Positions 45,094-55,833 of a stretch of DNA of 64,000 nt are shown here, one piece after another (position 1 is the first letter of the stretch; each line of letters opens with the position of its first letter). The DNA comes from Flavobacterium frigidarium DSM 17623. GTDB taxonomy: Bacteria > Bacteroidota > Bacteroidia > Flavobacteriales > Flavobacteriaceae. Made by a program: the position numbers and the translations under genes. The DNA lies in assembly GCF_000425505.1 (NCBI RefSeq), contig NZ_AUDO01000014.1, positions 1 to 64,000 on the forward strand, written 5' to 3'. The notes beneath the pieces were generated by a model, which ran no database searches, was not told where the DNA came from, and saw only the letters and a program-made list of their open reading frames with translations.

Positions 45094-47364
45094 TTATTTA
45101 GTGGCATTCATTGTGTACGTATCAAAATACCCGCATTCGTTAATCACTTCTTGATAATACTGAGTATCAGAATATTCTTCTCGCAAGGCCTTAAAACTAT
45201 CCCATGCTTTAAAGTTTACTTCACTATCATAAATATCCCACCAGCCCTTATCTTGAAAATAGTAATTTGTATTGTAATAATCATTACGTTCACACTTGCT
45301 AATCATGTATAAGCATTTTGCTTTTTGTTCTTTGCTGCTAGCTGCCTCAAATGCTTGCTTGTAATATCGCTTAGCGGTACTGCAATCCACAATCATTTTC
45401 ATCATTTGCGTTCTAAAATTTGTAGGACTCGATCCTGAACCAACTATGGCACCTTCATGATATATGCGGGCATTTCCAAAAAATGAAATGTTATAAAATG
45501 CATTTCCTAGCAGTAAGCTATTGTTGTAAACATCCTCATTCACTTTTAATTTTTGCTGCATTTCACCAACAATTTTTAAAAATTGTAAGGCAGTAAATTT
45601 TCTAGATTGTGGCGCCTGGTGTTCGCAATCATGACAATCTTTAATATTTCCATTGAAGGGGTTAGCCAACAAGATCATGTTTTTCTTCTCAGTTGTATTT
45701 TCCAAGTGCGAAATTGCACTATTAATGTTATTTTCAAAGGTCGCTTGAACAGCTTCATAATTCTCGATATCCTCTATTTTAGTGCTATAAATCTTTTGTG
45801 CTAAAACTTCCCAAGCTGATTTATTTTCTTTTAAGATAAATTCCTTCATTGCTTGAACATTCCTTTTCGAATCATAAAATTCTTCTTGTGGAGCAAAAAT
45901 TTCACTCATTACAACATTCTTCTTTTTCGAATAAAGCGTAGCTAAATATTTCTTGCTCCACTCTGTAGCATTATAGTATCTAAATTTTTGGTTTTCACTA
46001 TTTGGTAGAGTAATGTATAACCAATTTAAATCAGATAAGAGCGCATTTTCTGCTGAGCTACTAATTTTACCAACTTGGCTTAAATTATTTATTAACTGTA
46101 GTAATCTCAATTGATTTGAAGCTAATTCTGTTTTAGGCAATTCTGACTTAACACCTTTAAAAGTTTTATCAGCCATGGCGTGCTCCCCCTTCAAGACTTG
46201 AAGATAACCCATTGCAATTTTCCACAAATAAGGTTGGTCTGTTTGATTTGATTTGGCAATTTGACTCACTAAAGCATATACTTCAGAATCGACTTTAACG
46301 ACTTTCTTTTTACCTCCTTCATTGGAATCAGTAGCTGTAACGTTAATCTTATTTTCCTGCTTATTAATCAAACGTGTCAATAAATAATTCAAATGTTCGC
46401 TTCCTGGATCTAATTTAAATATTTCCGATACTGCATTTTGCTCGTCTTTGTAGTACCCATGAATGGCCCATAAAGCTGCTTTTTCTTTATTATTTTTGGC
46501 TAAAGCCAAAGCGCCATTCCAGTCAGTTTCGTTATTTGGACGAAAACTATAAGTTGCCACCACCCTCATTGTCGGACAATTATCAAATAGCACACTATAC
46601 ATATAATTAGACACAGCATAATTTCCCCTCGAATAATTTACTCCTGCACAATATCCAAAAGCACGATAATACAAAGTGTTTTTCTCCACCTTTTGGGCAG
46701 TTTGATTAAAAAAATCAATTGCTTTTTGCTTGTTGTCACTGTAGAAATATGCTTTCATCAACTGAAACCAATACCTATTTTTCATAAAATCATCGGTAGT
46801 TGTCGCATACTGTTTTTCAAGAGAACGTATTACTTTCCAATCGGTATAAACTTTTTGATCTGAAGAATCATATTCCCAATAGGATTTTCTTAATGAGGCT
46901 GTTTCTGTTTTCTTAGCCAAGGCTAAAAAAGTGATAAAGCGCTTGACCCTCTCATTACCTAATGCTACAGTTGTAGCCCATTTTGCAACAACCTCATTTG
47001 ATTTTTGAGTAGTATAATAATTATCTAATGCGATAATATCTTGCGCACTTTCTTCTATTAAAAAGAATTTTACCGTTTCTTTAGGCATTGCTTCTTTTAA
47101 ATAATTTTCCCAGTCGCTAGTGATTTCGTCATTGAATCTTGAATTGTGCCTGTCATCAAAGCCAATTCCGTAGAAAATTTCACCCGATAAAAACAGTGGC
47201 GAATATGACTCCTCTACAAATGCTTCTGGCGTAAAATTAGAATTGTAGCTATAATACCAATCATCAAGCCAGTCACCGCCGCCACAAGCTTGAATTACAC
47301 CATAGGAAAGTAAAAGTACACCACTAAAAATAAGCAGTAATTTTCTTGAAAATGTTTTTATCAT
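45094..47364 (-). CDS. Large helical lipoprotein-like protein, function unknown
   Basis: 756-aa exported protein. The signal region ends at IQAC (residue 27), a lipobox-like site, then GGGD. The rest is helix-rich with TPR-like spacing. A CxxC-like motif KDCHDCEHQAP lies near residue 570. It was not recognised as a known family; Bacteroidetes carry long lipoproteins of this kind. It overlaps the next upstream gene by 41 bases and is probably co-transcribed with it. Confidence 0.7.
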   Translation of the reverse strand: MIKTFSRKLLLIFSGVLLLSYGVIQACGGGDWLDDWYYSYNSNFTPEAFVEESYSPLFLSGEIFYGIGFDDRHNSRFNDEITSDWENYLKEAMPKETVKFFLIEESAQDIIALDNYYTTQKSNEVVAKWATTVALGNERVKRFITFLALAKKTETASLRKSYWEYDSSDQKVYTDWKVIRSLEKQYATTTDDFMKNRYWFQLMKAYFYSDNKQKAIDFFNQTAQKVEKNTLYYRAFGYCAGVNYSRGNYAVSNYMYSVLFDNCPTMRVVATYSFRPNNETDWNGALALAKNNKEKAALWAIHGYYKDEQNAVSEIFKLDPGSEHLNYLLTRLINKQENKINVTATDSNEGGKKKVVKVDSEVYALVSQIAKSNQTDQPYLWKIAMGYLQVLKGEHAMADKTFKGVKSELPKTELASNQLRLLQLINNLSQVGKISSSAENALLSDLNWLYITLPNSENQKFRYYNATEWSKKYLATLYSKKKNVVMSEIFAPQEEFYDSKRNVQAMKEFILKENKSAWEVLAQKIYSTKIEDIENYEAVQATFENNINSAISHLENTTEKKNMILLANPFNGNIKDCHDCEHQAPQSRKFTALQFLKIVGEMQQKLKVNEDVYNNSLLLGNAFYNISFFGNARIYHEGAIVGSGSSPTNFRTQMMKMIVDCSTAKRYYKQAFEAASSKEQKAKCLYMISKCERNDYYNTNYYFQDKGWWDIYDSEVNFKAWDSFKALREEYSDTQYYQEVINECGYFDTYTMNATK

Positions 47365-48328
47365 AATTTCTAATATTGATTTCGTCTAAGTCGTAAAAAA
47401 TAATCTCTTTTGCTATATGTTCCGAATTCTCGCTCAAATCCTCGGCCATTTCCTCTAAGTTTGAAGTACTTATTGCTTCGATTTTAACCACATCTCCCTT
47501 TTTATAAAAAACACTCTTTTTATAATGAGATTTTAAAACCTCAAAAGAGAATTCATTGATTTGCTTGTAATTTATATCCGAAACTAAATCAGCCGTATTT
47601 AATTTATTTCGCAAACCAATCACTCTGCCCTCGCTTATGTGAATTCCCCATGAATATATAGGTAACGCAAAATTTAATGCCATAGGATATTTTTTCAAAC
47701 TCTTAACATATTTGCTAGCTGTCTCTCGATTGTAAATCGAGTTGAAAGATTCTACCGCAATGGTACCCATGTTGTAATACATCAATACTGCCCTATCAGC
47801 ATTTGGGATTTTTGTTTTCTCAAAATACTTTACTTGATGCAATCGTATTGTGACTGATATTTGCTTTTTAGACATACGCTTGAAATCTTCGATAAATTGT
47901 AAATAGTTATTTTTACTAGTTAAAGTCCAATCGCAATCAATTTGAATTTCAGAACATTCAAGGTTATTTTTTTTATTAATCAAGGCAATAAAATCCATTG
48001 TTTTTTTAGCCAAAGCTTTGCTATCAAATCCTTCTTCCAGCATCACTTTATTTTGAATAAAGACAACTGGAACAATAGATGCAACGGTAGGTTTAACTTT
48101 AAAATGTATCGGACTTACAGGAAAAACTTCTTTTGTTGAAGGATTTACATCCAAATCAAAATAGCGAATATATAGTTTGCTAACTTTATTTTCACTTAAC
48201 GCTTCTTGTTCTAAACTAGATAAATCAAAGTTAGTTTTCCAGTAGTAAAAAGACACAGCAGCGTGCTCCTTGCGATCACATGATGCAATAATCAAAATAA
48301 AAACAATATAGAGCCAGAAGTTTCTCAA
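47324..48328 (-). CDS. Lipoprotein of unknown function
   Basis: 334-aa protein with a lipobox near residue 17 (IIASC). The segment SEIQIDCDWTLTSKNNYLQF and later AVLMYYNMGTI suggest a TIM-barrel, GH18-like fold, but catalytic residues were not confirmed. The 3' end overlaps the 756-aa gene by 41 bases, unusually long, supporting an operon. The pair may act together at the envelope. Confidence 0.7.
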   Translation of the reverse strand: MRNFWLYIVFILIIASCDRKEHAAVSFYYWKTNFDLSSLEQEALSENKVSKLYIRYFDLDVNPSTKEVFPVSPIHFKVKPTVASIVPVVFIQNKVMLEEGFDSKALAKKTMDFIALINKKNNLECSEIQIDCDWTLTSKNNYLQFIEDFKRMSKKQISVTIRLHQVKYFEKTKIPNADRAVLMYYNMGTIAVESFNSIYNRETASKYVKSLKKYPMALNFALPIYSWGIHISEGRVIGLRNKLNTADLVSDINYKQINEFSFEVLKSHYKKSVFYKKGDVVKIEAISTSNLEEMAEDLSENSEHIAKEIIFYDLDEINIRNYDKNIFKKITAYF

Positions 48329-48512
48329 CTAAAAAATTTTAATAAGTAGCAAATGTACCATTTTGAAAACTTTTGTCGTGCTCTTCGCCTCATTTTTAAA
48401 CGAGGTTTTTTACAGCAAATTCATACAAGAAGGATGTGTCCTAATTAATGTATAAAAATTTCGATTACAGAAAATATAATTGTTATTTTGTAGTTATAAA
48501 TTCAAAGATTTT

Positions 48513-50177
48513 ATGTTCAAGAATTCCGCAATACTTATCTGCATACTTTTAGCGCTGTCATTAACCAATTGTGCCAAAAGAGGTACCATTACAGGTGGTT
48601 TAAAAGACACGCTTGCCCCTACCTTAAGAATCAGTTTCCCCGAAAATTTCAACACGCAATTCAAGGGAGACGAAATTAAATTGGTTTTTGACGAATACAT
48701 CAAACTTACCAATTTAAGCAAGCAGCTGATCATCTCTCCTCCTATGGAGCGTGAACCGTTAATTTTACCTACAACCGCAACTAAGTTCTTGACAATTAAA
48801 TTAAAAGACACATTAAAACCCAATACAACATACAGCTTTAACTTTGGTCAAAGTATTGCTGATAACAATGAGGGAAACGCCTTGAACCAATTTAAATATG
48901 TTTTTTCAACAGGAGATTATATTGACTCGCTATCGTTAAGTGGTAAGGTGAGAGATGCCTACGAAAAAGAAGCAGATGCTTTTATATCTGTGATGTTATA
49001 TGATATGGATGAAACGTTTAATGACTCTATTGTTTACAATAAATCACCACGTTATATCACTAATACATTAGACAGTTTAAAAACTTTTAAGTTAGAAAAT
49101 CTAAAAGCGGGTAAATACTTATTAGTCGCAATGAAGGATCAAAATAGCAATAATAAATTTAATCCTAAAGAAGACAAGATAGGATTTTTGAAACAAGTTA
49201 TTACGGTTCCGAATGACACTGCATACACTGTTGACTTGTTCAAAGAAACCTTAGATCTTAAAACATTCAAACCAACCCAGTCTTCTGGAAACAAATTATT
49301 ATTAGGGTACAATGGGAAACAAAGCTTTAAAGCTAATCCTCCTAAGGTTACTATTACTAGCAATAAACTAGTAGTTCCTTCTATCGTTACACAAATGCCC
49401 GAAAAAGATTCGTTGCAAGTATGGTACAAACCCTTAAAAGCAGATACGTTAGCTGTTAATGTTATGCGAGACAACTACAAAGAAGAGTATATAATAAGAG
49501 TAAAAGATCAAAAAAAGGATAGTTTAGACATCAAAGCGCTTCAAAATGGAGTCTTAAATTTTAGAGATCGCTTTACACTAGAAGCCTCTACGCCACTTGT
49601 AAAATTTGATAAATCTAAAATCCAGATTCTTTCTAAGGATTCTACCGCCGTTGACTTCACTACAGAATATGATGATTTCAACCAAAAATTTTATTTAGAT
49701 TTCAAAAAAGAGGTTTCAGAGCAATATAGCGTTTCATTTTTACCAGGAGCTTTAATAGACTTTTTTGAGCAACCTAATGATAGTTTAAATTATAACTTGA
49801 CAACTAAAACGGCTGCAGATTATGCTAACTTAAGAATACAACTGCAAAATGTAAAACGTTTTCCTGTAATTGTACAGTTAACAAATAGTAAGGGCGATGT
49901 GATTGCTTCAGAATATTCAGAGGAAAAAACCACCGTAGATTTTAACTTGGTCGAACCTACCGTATTGACATTGAGACTAATCTACGACGATAATAAAAAT
50001 GGCATTTACGATACCGGTAGCTACTTACAAAAGCGCTACTCTGAAGAGGTTATATATTCCTCGAAAGAGATAAACATTCATGCCAATTTTGATTGGGAAG
50101 AAACTTTTGATGTCAGTTTACCTTACACTCCACCACCAAAAGAAAAAGTTGGTAATAAAAAGAAATCCTCTTTTTAA
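48513..50177 (+). CDS. Lipoprotein with Ig-like (Big_5/SbsA) domain
   Basis: 554 aa from the ATG at 48513 (MFKNSAILI). The earlier ATG (48480) would put extra residues ahead of a complete lipoprotein signal (LTNC). An Ig-like domain of SbsA type spans about 30-130 (FDEYIKLTNLSKQLIISPPM). The remainder is beta-rich with a calcium-like DDNKNGIYDTG motif near the end. It is probably outer-membrane anchored and of unknown partner. The 3' end overlaps the opposing nitrilase gene by four bases. Confidence 0.85.
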   Translation: MFKNSAILICILLALSLTNCAKRGTITGGLKDTLAPTLRISFPENFNTQFKGDEIKLVFDEYIKLTNLSKQLIISPPMEREPLILPTTATKFLTIKLKDTLKPNTTYSFNFGQSIADNNEGNALNQFKYVFSTGDYIDSLSLSGKVRDAYEKEADAFISVMLYDMDETFNDSIVYNKSPRYITNTLDSLKTFKLENLKAGKYLLVAMKDQNSNNKFNPKEDKIGFLKQVITVPNDTAYTVDLFKETLDLKTFKPTQSSGNKLLLGYNGKQSFKANPPKVTITSNKLVVPSIVTQMPEKDSLQVWYKPLKADTLAVNVMRDNYKEEYIIRVKDQKKDSLDIKALQNGVLNFRDRFTLEASTPLVKFDKSKIQILSKDSTAVDFTTEYDDFNQKFYLDFKKEVSEQYSVSFLPGALIDFFEQPNDSLNYNLTTKTAADYANLRIQLQNVKRFPVIVQLTNSKGDVIASEYSEEKTTVDFNLVEPTVLTLRLIYDDNKNGIYDTGSYLQKRYSEEVIYSSKEINIHANFDWEETFDVSLPYTPPPKEKVGNKKKSSF

Positions 50178-50941
50178 TCTTTGATAGAAAAATAATCTCT
50201 ATCACTTAAAAAGCGGAACCGATCTCTTGTTTCTACTTGTGTGTTTTTATGTAGAGTAGTGATAAAAACACCTTCGCTGTTAGCAGCTGCAAGAATAGTT
50301 TGACCAAGTGCATCAATTATTTGTGATTGTCCGTTATACTCGTGATTATTACCATCAACACCTATTCTATTTACCCCAATGGTGTAACTCATATTTTCTA
50401 TTGCTCTAGCGACAAGGAGACTATTCCAAGCATGAATACGTTTGCTAGGCCAGTTCGCTACATAAATAAGTAAATCATAATCTTCGGCATTTCTCGAAAA
50501 AACAGGAAAACGCAAATCGTAACATACCAGAGGTGCAATGCGCCATCCCTGGTATTCTACAATTAACTTTTCGCCTCCTTTAGCGTATTGTTTTTCCTCA
50601 CCAGCTAAAGTGAATAAATGTCTCTTGTCATAGAATTGTACTTCTCCGGATGGAAATACAAATAATAGTCGGTTATAAAACACTCCTCCTTCTTCAATCA
50701 CAAAACTACCGGTTATTGCAGCTTTGTTGGCTTTCGCCAAAGTCTGCATCCACCCTACTGTTTCTCCAGTCATGGTTTCGGCTACGGCAGCAGGATTCAT
50801 CGTAAAACCTGAAGTGAACATCTCAGGAAGAACAATTAGGTTGATCTCTCCCTTAATTGAGTTTATTTTTTCTTCGAAATTTTCTCTGTTTGCTTGTGGG
50901 TTTTCCCAAACTAATACGGATTGGATTATAGCTACTTTCAT
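50174..50941 (-). CDS. Carbon-nitrogen hydrolase, omega-amidase type
   Basis: 255-aa nitrilase-superfamily enzyme. The Glu-Lys-Cys triad is visible: LPEMFTSGF, YDKRHLFT and LVCYDLRFPVF. It is most like YafV/omega-amidase, which hydrolyses alpha-keto-glutaramate-type amides. It is cytoplasmic. Its stop overlaps that of the opposing lipoprotein gene. Confidence 0.92.
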   Translation of the reverse strand: MKVAIIQSVLVWENPQANRENFEEKINSIKGEINLIVLPEMFTSGFTMNPAAVAETMTGETVGWMQTLAKANKAAITGSFVIEEGGVFYNRLLFVFPSGEVQFYDKRHLFTLAGEEKQYAKGGEKLIVEYQGWRIAPLVCYDLRFPVFSRNAEDYDLLIYVANWPSKRIHAWNSLLVARAIENMSYTIGVNRIGVDGNNHEYNGQSQIIDALGQTILAAANSEGVFITTLHKNTQVETRDRFRFLSDRDYFSIKD

Positions 50942-51223
50942 TTTATAAAATTACTAAAAATTGCCATACTGATCGAATGCTTGACTTGTAAATTACAGCC
51001 AAAAATCCTCCTAAAACATAAAGTCTGTATGAAAACATCAAGCAGCTATTATTAATAAAAATTTCGCATGTTCTTTGCGCTACCAGCTAATTAGTAAAGA
51101 CAATCTAGGAGAACTAACTTTTATTCAGCGATAATTACCTATAAAAACTAAACACTATTTATTAACACTTATTCACAGAAAATAAGTCACTTTTGGCTAA
51201 TGGCTAATCTCTACTGACTAGTT

Positions 51224-51325
51224 TGGGTGAGGGATAGCAGAGGAAAGCCCACAGCCCGACAGAGGAGGTGCGAGGACTTGTAACGAATAGCCCGACCGAA
51301 GCTTTTGCGGAGGGCACCCCCAAAA
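51224..51325 (+). repeat. Dispersed hairpin element, family 2, copy D
   Basis: It contains two half-related blocks, GGGATAGCAGAGGAAAGCCC and GGACTTGTAACGAATAGCCC, and its ends TTTGGGTG and CACCCCCAAA pair. Copy E (57231-57342) is an inverted relative. The blocks resemble the arms of family 1. Confidence 0.7.
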
Positions 51326-51327
51326 AC

Positions 51328-51361
51328 AAAAAACGCATCCAAATAAATGAATGCGTTTTTT
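51328..51361 (-). terminator. Terminator after sdhB
   Basis: The 11-bp stem AAAAAACGCAT (51328-51338) pairs with ATGCGTTTTTT (51351-51361), so either strand can end here. It lies 44 bases beyond the sdhB stop. Confidence 0.85.
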
Positions 51362-51404
51362 GATCATTACCATAAAGCATAAACTTTATGACATTATATT
51401 TATG

Positions 51405-52151
51405 CTATCCTTGAGCACTTGCTGATAAGTATTCTCTGTTCATACGAGCGATGTTTTCTAAGGAAATTCCTTTAGGACATTCAACTTCACATGCTCCAGT
51501 ATTACTACAGTTACCAAAACCTTCAGCATCCATTTGGTGTACCATATTTAATACACGGTCAGTTGCTTCGATTCTACCTTGTGGTAATAATGCATATTGA
51601 GAAACTTTTGCAGCAACGAATAACATTGCTGATGAGTTTTTGCAACTCGCCACACAAGCACCACAACCAATACAAGTTGCAGCATCAAATGCTTCGTCAG
51701 CATCTTTTTTAGTAATAGGAATAGAATTGGCATCGATGGTATTACCAGAAGTATTTACAGATATAAATCCTCCTGCATGTTGAATTCTATCAAATGCGCT
51801 ACGGTTTACAACTAAATCTTTTACTACTGGGAACGCAGCTGCACGGAAAGGCTCGATTGTGATCGTGTCGCCATCCTTAAACATACGCATGTGTAATTGA
51901 CAAGTTGTTACTCCTCTATCTGGTCCGTGTGCTTCACCGTTGATGTATAATGAACACATTCCGCAAATTCCTTCGCGACAATCGTGGTCAAATGCAACTG
52001 GCTCACCACCTTTGCTCATTAAATCTTCATTGAAAACGTCAAGCATTTCAAGGAAAGACATGTCTGGCTCAATTCCGTCGATTTGATAATCAACCATTGC
52101 TCCTTTATCTTGGGCGTTTTTTTGACGCCATATTTTTAATGTAAGTTTCAT
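51405..52151 (-). CDS. sdhB: Succinate dehydrogenase iron-sulfur subunit
   Basis: 248-aa subunit of complex II. The [2Fe-2S] ligands are in CREGICGMC and the following C (about residues 60-85). The [4Fe-4S] motif is [11 protein letters not shown], and the [3Fe-4S] motif is [15 protein letters not shown]. It passes electrons from SdhA to the membrane. It is the last gene of sdhCAB, separated from sdhA by a foreign four-helix-bundle gene. Confidence 0.97.
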   Translation of the reverse strand: MKLTLKIWRQKNAQDKGAMVDYQIDGIEPDMSFLEMLDVFNEDLMSKGGEPVAFDHDCREGICGMCSLYINGEAHGPDRGVTTCQLHMRMFKDGDTITIEPFRAAAFPVVKDLVVNRSAFDRIQHAGGFISVNTSGNTIDANSIPITKKDADEAFDAATCIGCGACVASCKNSSAMLFVAAKVSQYALLPQGRIEATDRVLNMVHQMDAEGFGNCSNTGACEVECPKGISLENIARMNREYLSASAQG

Positions 52152-52195
52152 TGTATTTTAGTTTATTAGCCAAAAGTCAAAAGGCAGAAGCTTAA

Positions 52196-52557
52196 CTACT
52201 TACTCAATGACTTTATGAAGGCGTTTAACATTTTACTTTCTTCAGTAATAATTTGTGTTAGCTCGTTAAATTTTAAATCTCTTAAAAAATTCAACTCATT
52301 TGCAATAATTAATTGTGTTTCTAACTCAAACAAAGAACCTCTAGCAATTTTCAAAAAATGAATATAACTTAAAGTTGAACCTCTACCCCAGCCCTCTGTT
52401 ATATTAGAAGGAATAGAAACAGCTGATCTTTTTATTTGATTAGTTAAACCAAAGACTTCATCTTTGGGAAAACCTTCAACATTATTGTAAACAACTTTTA
52501 CAAGTAAAATGCCTTTTGCCAAATCAATAAATCTTTATACGCTTTTATATCGCTCAT
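52196..52557 (-). pseudogene. Four-helix-bundle (S23/IVP-like) protein, frameshifted
   Basis: The homology starts at ATG 52557 as MSDIKAYKDLLIWQK, the common start of these proteins. It then shifts frame: one base of a G run is missing at about 52511-52513. The +1 frame continues ILLVKVVYNNVEGFPKDE, FGLTNQIKRSAVSIPSNITEG and LETQLIIANELNFL, to 52196. Without the shift the protein would be about 120 aa. These proteins are common in Bacteroidetes, often lie in spacers, and have no known catalytic role. A TTG start at 52522 would give only the second part. It is flanked by short TTGGCT-type repeats. Confidence 0.8.
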
Positions 52558-52597
52558 GATCTCTTACTATTGGCTAGTGGCTTCTTACTCTATACTT

Positions 52598-54598
52598 TTA
52601 CTTGTAATTTCTTTGAACTAGTTTAACGGCATCAAATACCAACTCTTCTTTATGTAAAACAGCGTCACTAGGTTTTCCTTTGTACTCCCAAGCAGCAACA
52701 TAAGCGAAGTTTTCATCGTCACGTTTTGCTTCACCATCTTCAGTTTGGTATTCCTCTCTAAAGTGACCTCCACAAGATTCGTTACGGTGTAAAGCATCTT
52801 TAGCAAACAATTCACCTAATTCTAAAAAGTCAGCTACACGAGTTGCTTTTTCTAGCTCTTGGTTGAATCCTTTATCTGTTCCAGGAATTTTTACATCTTT
52901 ATAAAACTCTTCACGCAAAGCAGCGATTTCATTAATTGCCTCGTTTAATCCTTGAGCATTACGAGCCATTCCAACTTTGTCCCACATGATTTTTCCTAAT
53001 TTCCTGTGGAAATAGTCAACAGAATGTGTTCCATTGTTATTCATGAATCTATCGATTTGGTCTTTAACTCCTTTTTCTGCAGCAGCAAATTCTGGAGAAT
53101 CTGTCGAGATAGGACCCATTTTAATATCTGGTGATAAGTAATCTCCTATTGTATATGGCAATACAAAATAACCATCTGCTAAACCTTGCATTAAGGCAGA
53201 AGCTCCTAATCTATTTGCACCGTGATCAGAGAAATTTGATTCTCCAATTGAGAAACAACCAGGAATCGTAGTCATTAAGTTATAATCAACCCATGTTCCA
53301 CCCATTGTGTAGTGAACCGCTGGATAAATCATCATAGGTGAAGTATAAGGATCCTCATCTACAATTTTATAATACATTTGGAACAAGTTCCCGTATTTAT
53401 TTTTTACAACCTCAGTTCCTAATTTAGTAACTGCTGCAGTATCGCTAACATCAATACCTTTTAAGAAAGCTTGCTCTTTACCGTAACGTTGTATCGCTGC
53501 AGCAAAATCCAAGTAAACTGCTTCACCTGTTTTATTTACTCCATAACCGGCATCACATCTTTCTTTTGCAGCACGAGAAGCAACATCTCTAGGAACTAAG
53601 TTACCAAAAGCAGGGTATCTTCTTTCTAAGTAGTAATCTCTTTCAGCTTCAGATAAATCAATAGCTTTTTTCTTTCCTTCGCGAATAGCAATAGCATCTT
53701 CTAATTTTGCAGGAACCCAAATACGTCCGTCATTACGTAAAGACTCTGACATCAAAGTTAACTTTGATTGGTGGTCTCCAGAAACTGGAATACATGTTGG
53801 GTGAATTTGTGTGTAACAAGGATTTGCAAAATATGCTCCTTTTTTATGGATTTTCCATGCTGCAGTAGCATTAGATCCCATTGCATTTGTAGACAAGAAG
53901 AAAACGTTACCATATCCACCAGAAGCAATAACTACCGCGTGAGCAGAGTGTCTTTCGATTTCACCTGTAATCAAGTTACGAGCGATAATTCCTCTTGCTT
54001 TACCGTTTACGATTACTAAGTCTAGCATCTCGTGACGGTTGTGCATTTTTATTTTTCCACGACCTATTTGACGGTTCATTGCAGAGTAAGCACCTAGTAA
54101 CAATTGTTGTCCTGTTTGCCCTCTAGCATAAAACGTTCTCGATACTAATGCACCACCAAAAGAACGGTTATCTAATAAACCTCCATATTCACGTGCCAAT
54201 GGTACCCCTTGAGCAACACACTGGTCAATAATATTTGTTGAAACTTCTGCAAGACGGTGTACGTTAGCTTCACGAGCGCGGTAATCACCACCTTTTACAG
54301 TATCGTAAAATAATCTAAAAACAGAATCTCCATCTCCTTGATAATTTTTTGCAGCGTTGATTCCTCCTTGTGCAGCGATTGAGTGCGCACGACGTGGTGA
54401 ATCTTGAAAACAAAAAGCTTTTACGTTATATCCTAATTCTGCTAATGTGGCAGCAGCTGAACCTCCAGCTAATCCTGTACCAACAATGATAACATCTAAG
54501 TTACGTTTGTTTGCAGGATTCACTAAATTAATATGATCTTTATAATCTGTCCATTTATCCGAAATTGGACCATTTGGAATTTTTGAGTCTAATGCCAT
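52598..54598 (-). CDS. sdhA: Succinate dehydrogenase flavoprotein subunit
   Basis: 666-aa FAD enzyme that oxidises succinate to fumarate. It has the Rossmann motif [17 protein letters not shown], the flavin-attaching His in [29 protein letters not shown], and the active-site region [13 protein letters not shown]. The long form fits the Bacteroidetes/epsilon-type complex. It is 12 bases downstream of sdhC. Confidence 0.97.
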   Translation of the reverse strand: MALDSKIPNGPISDKWTDYKDHINLVNPANKRNLDVIIVGTGLAGGSAAATLAELGYNVKAFCFQDSPRRAHSIAAQGGINAAKNYQGDGDSVFRLFYDTVKGGDYRAREANVHRLAEVSTNIIDQCVAQGVPLAREYGGLLDNRSFGGALVSRTFYARGQTGQQLLLGAYSAMNRQIGRGKIKMHNRHEMLDLVIVNGKARGIIARNLITGEIERHSAHAVVIASGGYGNVFFLSTNAMGSNATAAWKIHKKGAYFANPCYTQIHPTCIPVSGDHQSKLTLMSESLRNDGRIWVPAKLEDAIAIREGKKKAIDLSEAERDYYLERRYPAFGNLVPRDVASRAAKERCDAGYGVNKTGEAVYLDFAAAIQRYGKEQAFLKGIDVSDTAAVTKLGTEVVKNKYGNLFQMYYKIVDEDPYTSPMMIYPAVHYTMGGTWVDYNLMTTIPGCFSIGESNFSDHGANRLGASALMQGLADGYFVLPYTIGDYLSPDIKMGPISTDSPEFAAAEKGVKDQIDRFMNNNGTHSVDYFHRKLGKIMWDKVGMARNAQGLNEAINEIAALREEFYKDVKIPGTDKGFNQELEKATRVADFLELGELFAKDALHRNESCGGHFREEYQTEDGEAKRDDENFAYVAAWEYKGKPSDAVLHKEELVFDAVKLVQRNYK

Positions 54599-54610
54599 TA
54601 TAATTTAATA

Positions 54611-55276
54611 TTAATGATTGAAATGATGAAATAATGCAATAAAAATAAATCCAAAAGGAACGATGAACGCAAACGCTAATCCAAAAGTTCTTAACCCTCT
54701 AGAATATTTATTATTGAAACCAACCGATTGAAAAGAAGAACTAAATCCGTGTTTCAAGTGTAGTGCTAACAATACAAAAGAAATACAGTACAAAGCAGTA
54801 CGCACAGGGCTTTCAAACTTTTCAGCTAATTCATGAAAATATCTAGTTTCATCAAGTGGATTAAAAGCAACATACTTGTAAACCATTTCAGGAAACCAAA
54901 AATCGTAAAAGTGTAATCCTAAAAATGCAAGGATCACAGCTCCTGAATAAATCATATTACGAGATGCCCATGAAGAATTTGCAGCACCGTTATTTTTTGC
55001 ATAAGCAATAGGTCTTGCGCTTCTATTTTGAATTTCTAAAACAAACCCCATAATAAAGTGAAAAATCACTCCTACTATTAAAATAGGCTGAATCACAAAT
55101 TGTACTAAGGGATTATTTCCCATGAAATGAGAAATCGAATTAAATACGTCGGAACTAAATACCGAAGTCATATTAATGAAAAAGTGCTGTGCTAGAAACA
55201 ACATCAGAAAAAGTCCTGAAAGCGCCATAGCAACTTTTTTAGCTATTGACGACTTCAATAATGCAGATTTTGCCAT
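54611..55276 (-). CDS. sdhC: Succinate dehydrogenase cytochrome b subunit
   Basis: 221-aa membrane protein with five hydrophobic segments, the single-chain cytochrome b of Bacteroidetes complex II. Histidines in FLAQHFFIN and LHFYDFWF and in the fifth helix are candidate haem ligands. It anchors SdhAB and reduces menaquinone. It is the first gene of the operon. Confidence 0.92.
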   Translation of the reverse strand: MAKSALLKSSIAKKVAMALSGLFLMLFLAQHFFINMTSVFSSDVFNSISHFMGNNPLVQFVIQPILIVGVIFHFIMGFVLEIQNRSARPIAYAKNNGAANSSWASRNMIYSGAVILAFLGLHFYDFWFPEMVYKYVAFNPLDETRYFHELAEKFESPVRTALYCISFVLLALHLKHGFSSSFQSVGFNNKYSRGLRTFGLAFAFIVPFGFIFIALFHHFNH

Positions 55277-55308
55277 AAGATTTGAATAATTTGTTTTAAA
55301 AAATATTA

Positions 55309-55339
55309 CAAAAATAAAGCAAATACTCTTGAACTACAA
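55309..55339 (-). promoter_or_regulatory. Putative promoter of sdhCAB
   Basis: On the minus strand, TTG (55339-55337) is followed after 20 bases by the -7 element TATTTTTG (55316-55309), a correct Flavobacterium spacing. The -7 element lies 32 bases before the sdhC ATG. Confidence 0.6.
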
Positions 55340-55796
55340 CCTTTTCGTTGTTATTTATAATGAGTTTAAAGTGTTTTAACAACCAATTTAATAATCTCTT
55401 AAATCATAAGCGCTAACCCATTATAAGACGGTAAGTTAGTTAAACAACTATCAAAAAAGACTTAATTATCTTTTAAAATCAGCCCCAATAATAGCTTTTT
55501 ATACCCCCTATTTCACCAGCGAAACAATAATTTTAAATTTGCATTCGAATAAAAATAATAAAAACACAAATTTTAACATTTTTGTTTATTTATTTCAGGC
55601 ATTTTTTAGGCAATCTCGGCTCAAGTTTTGGTCAAGGCCATGCTTATATACTAACGGTAAAATTTGAAATTATTGTCATAGCTATTTTTCATTTTTCAAA
55701 ACCCAACACTTTACTGTAATTGAGACATAGTCACCATATTGTACTAGCTACAAAGATAAATTAGCGAATTCATAATGAGAAACAATTTAAACTTAG

Positions 55797-55804
55797 TATT
55801 TTTG
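55797..55804 (+). promoter_or_regulatory. Putative -7 promoter element of pepP
   Basis: TATTTTTG matches TAnnTTTG and lies 29 bases before the pepP ATG. Confidence 0.5.
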
Positions 55805-55833
55805 AGTAATTAAAAGTAAAAACAAGAAACGTT

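Larger units (their letters stand above)
55277..55833. other. Divergent promoter region between sdhC and pepP
   Basis: 557 bases without a credible ORF or RNA gene that I see. It holds the sdh promoter at its left and the pepP -7 element at its right. The middle is AT-rich, with no repeat I could match. Confidence 0.6.
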
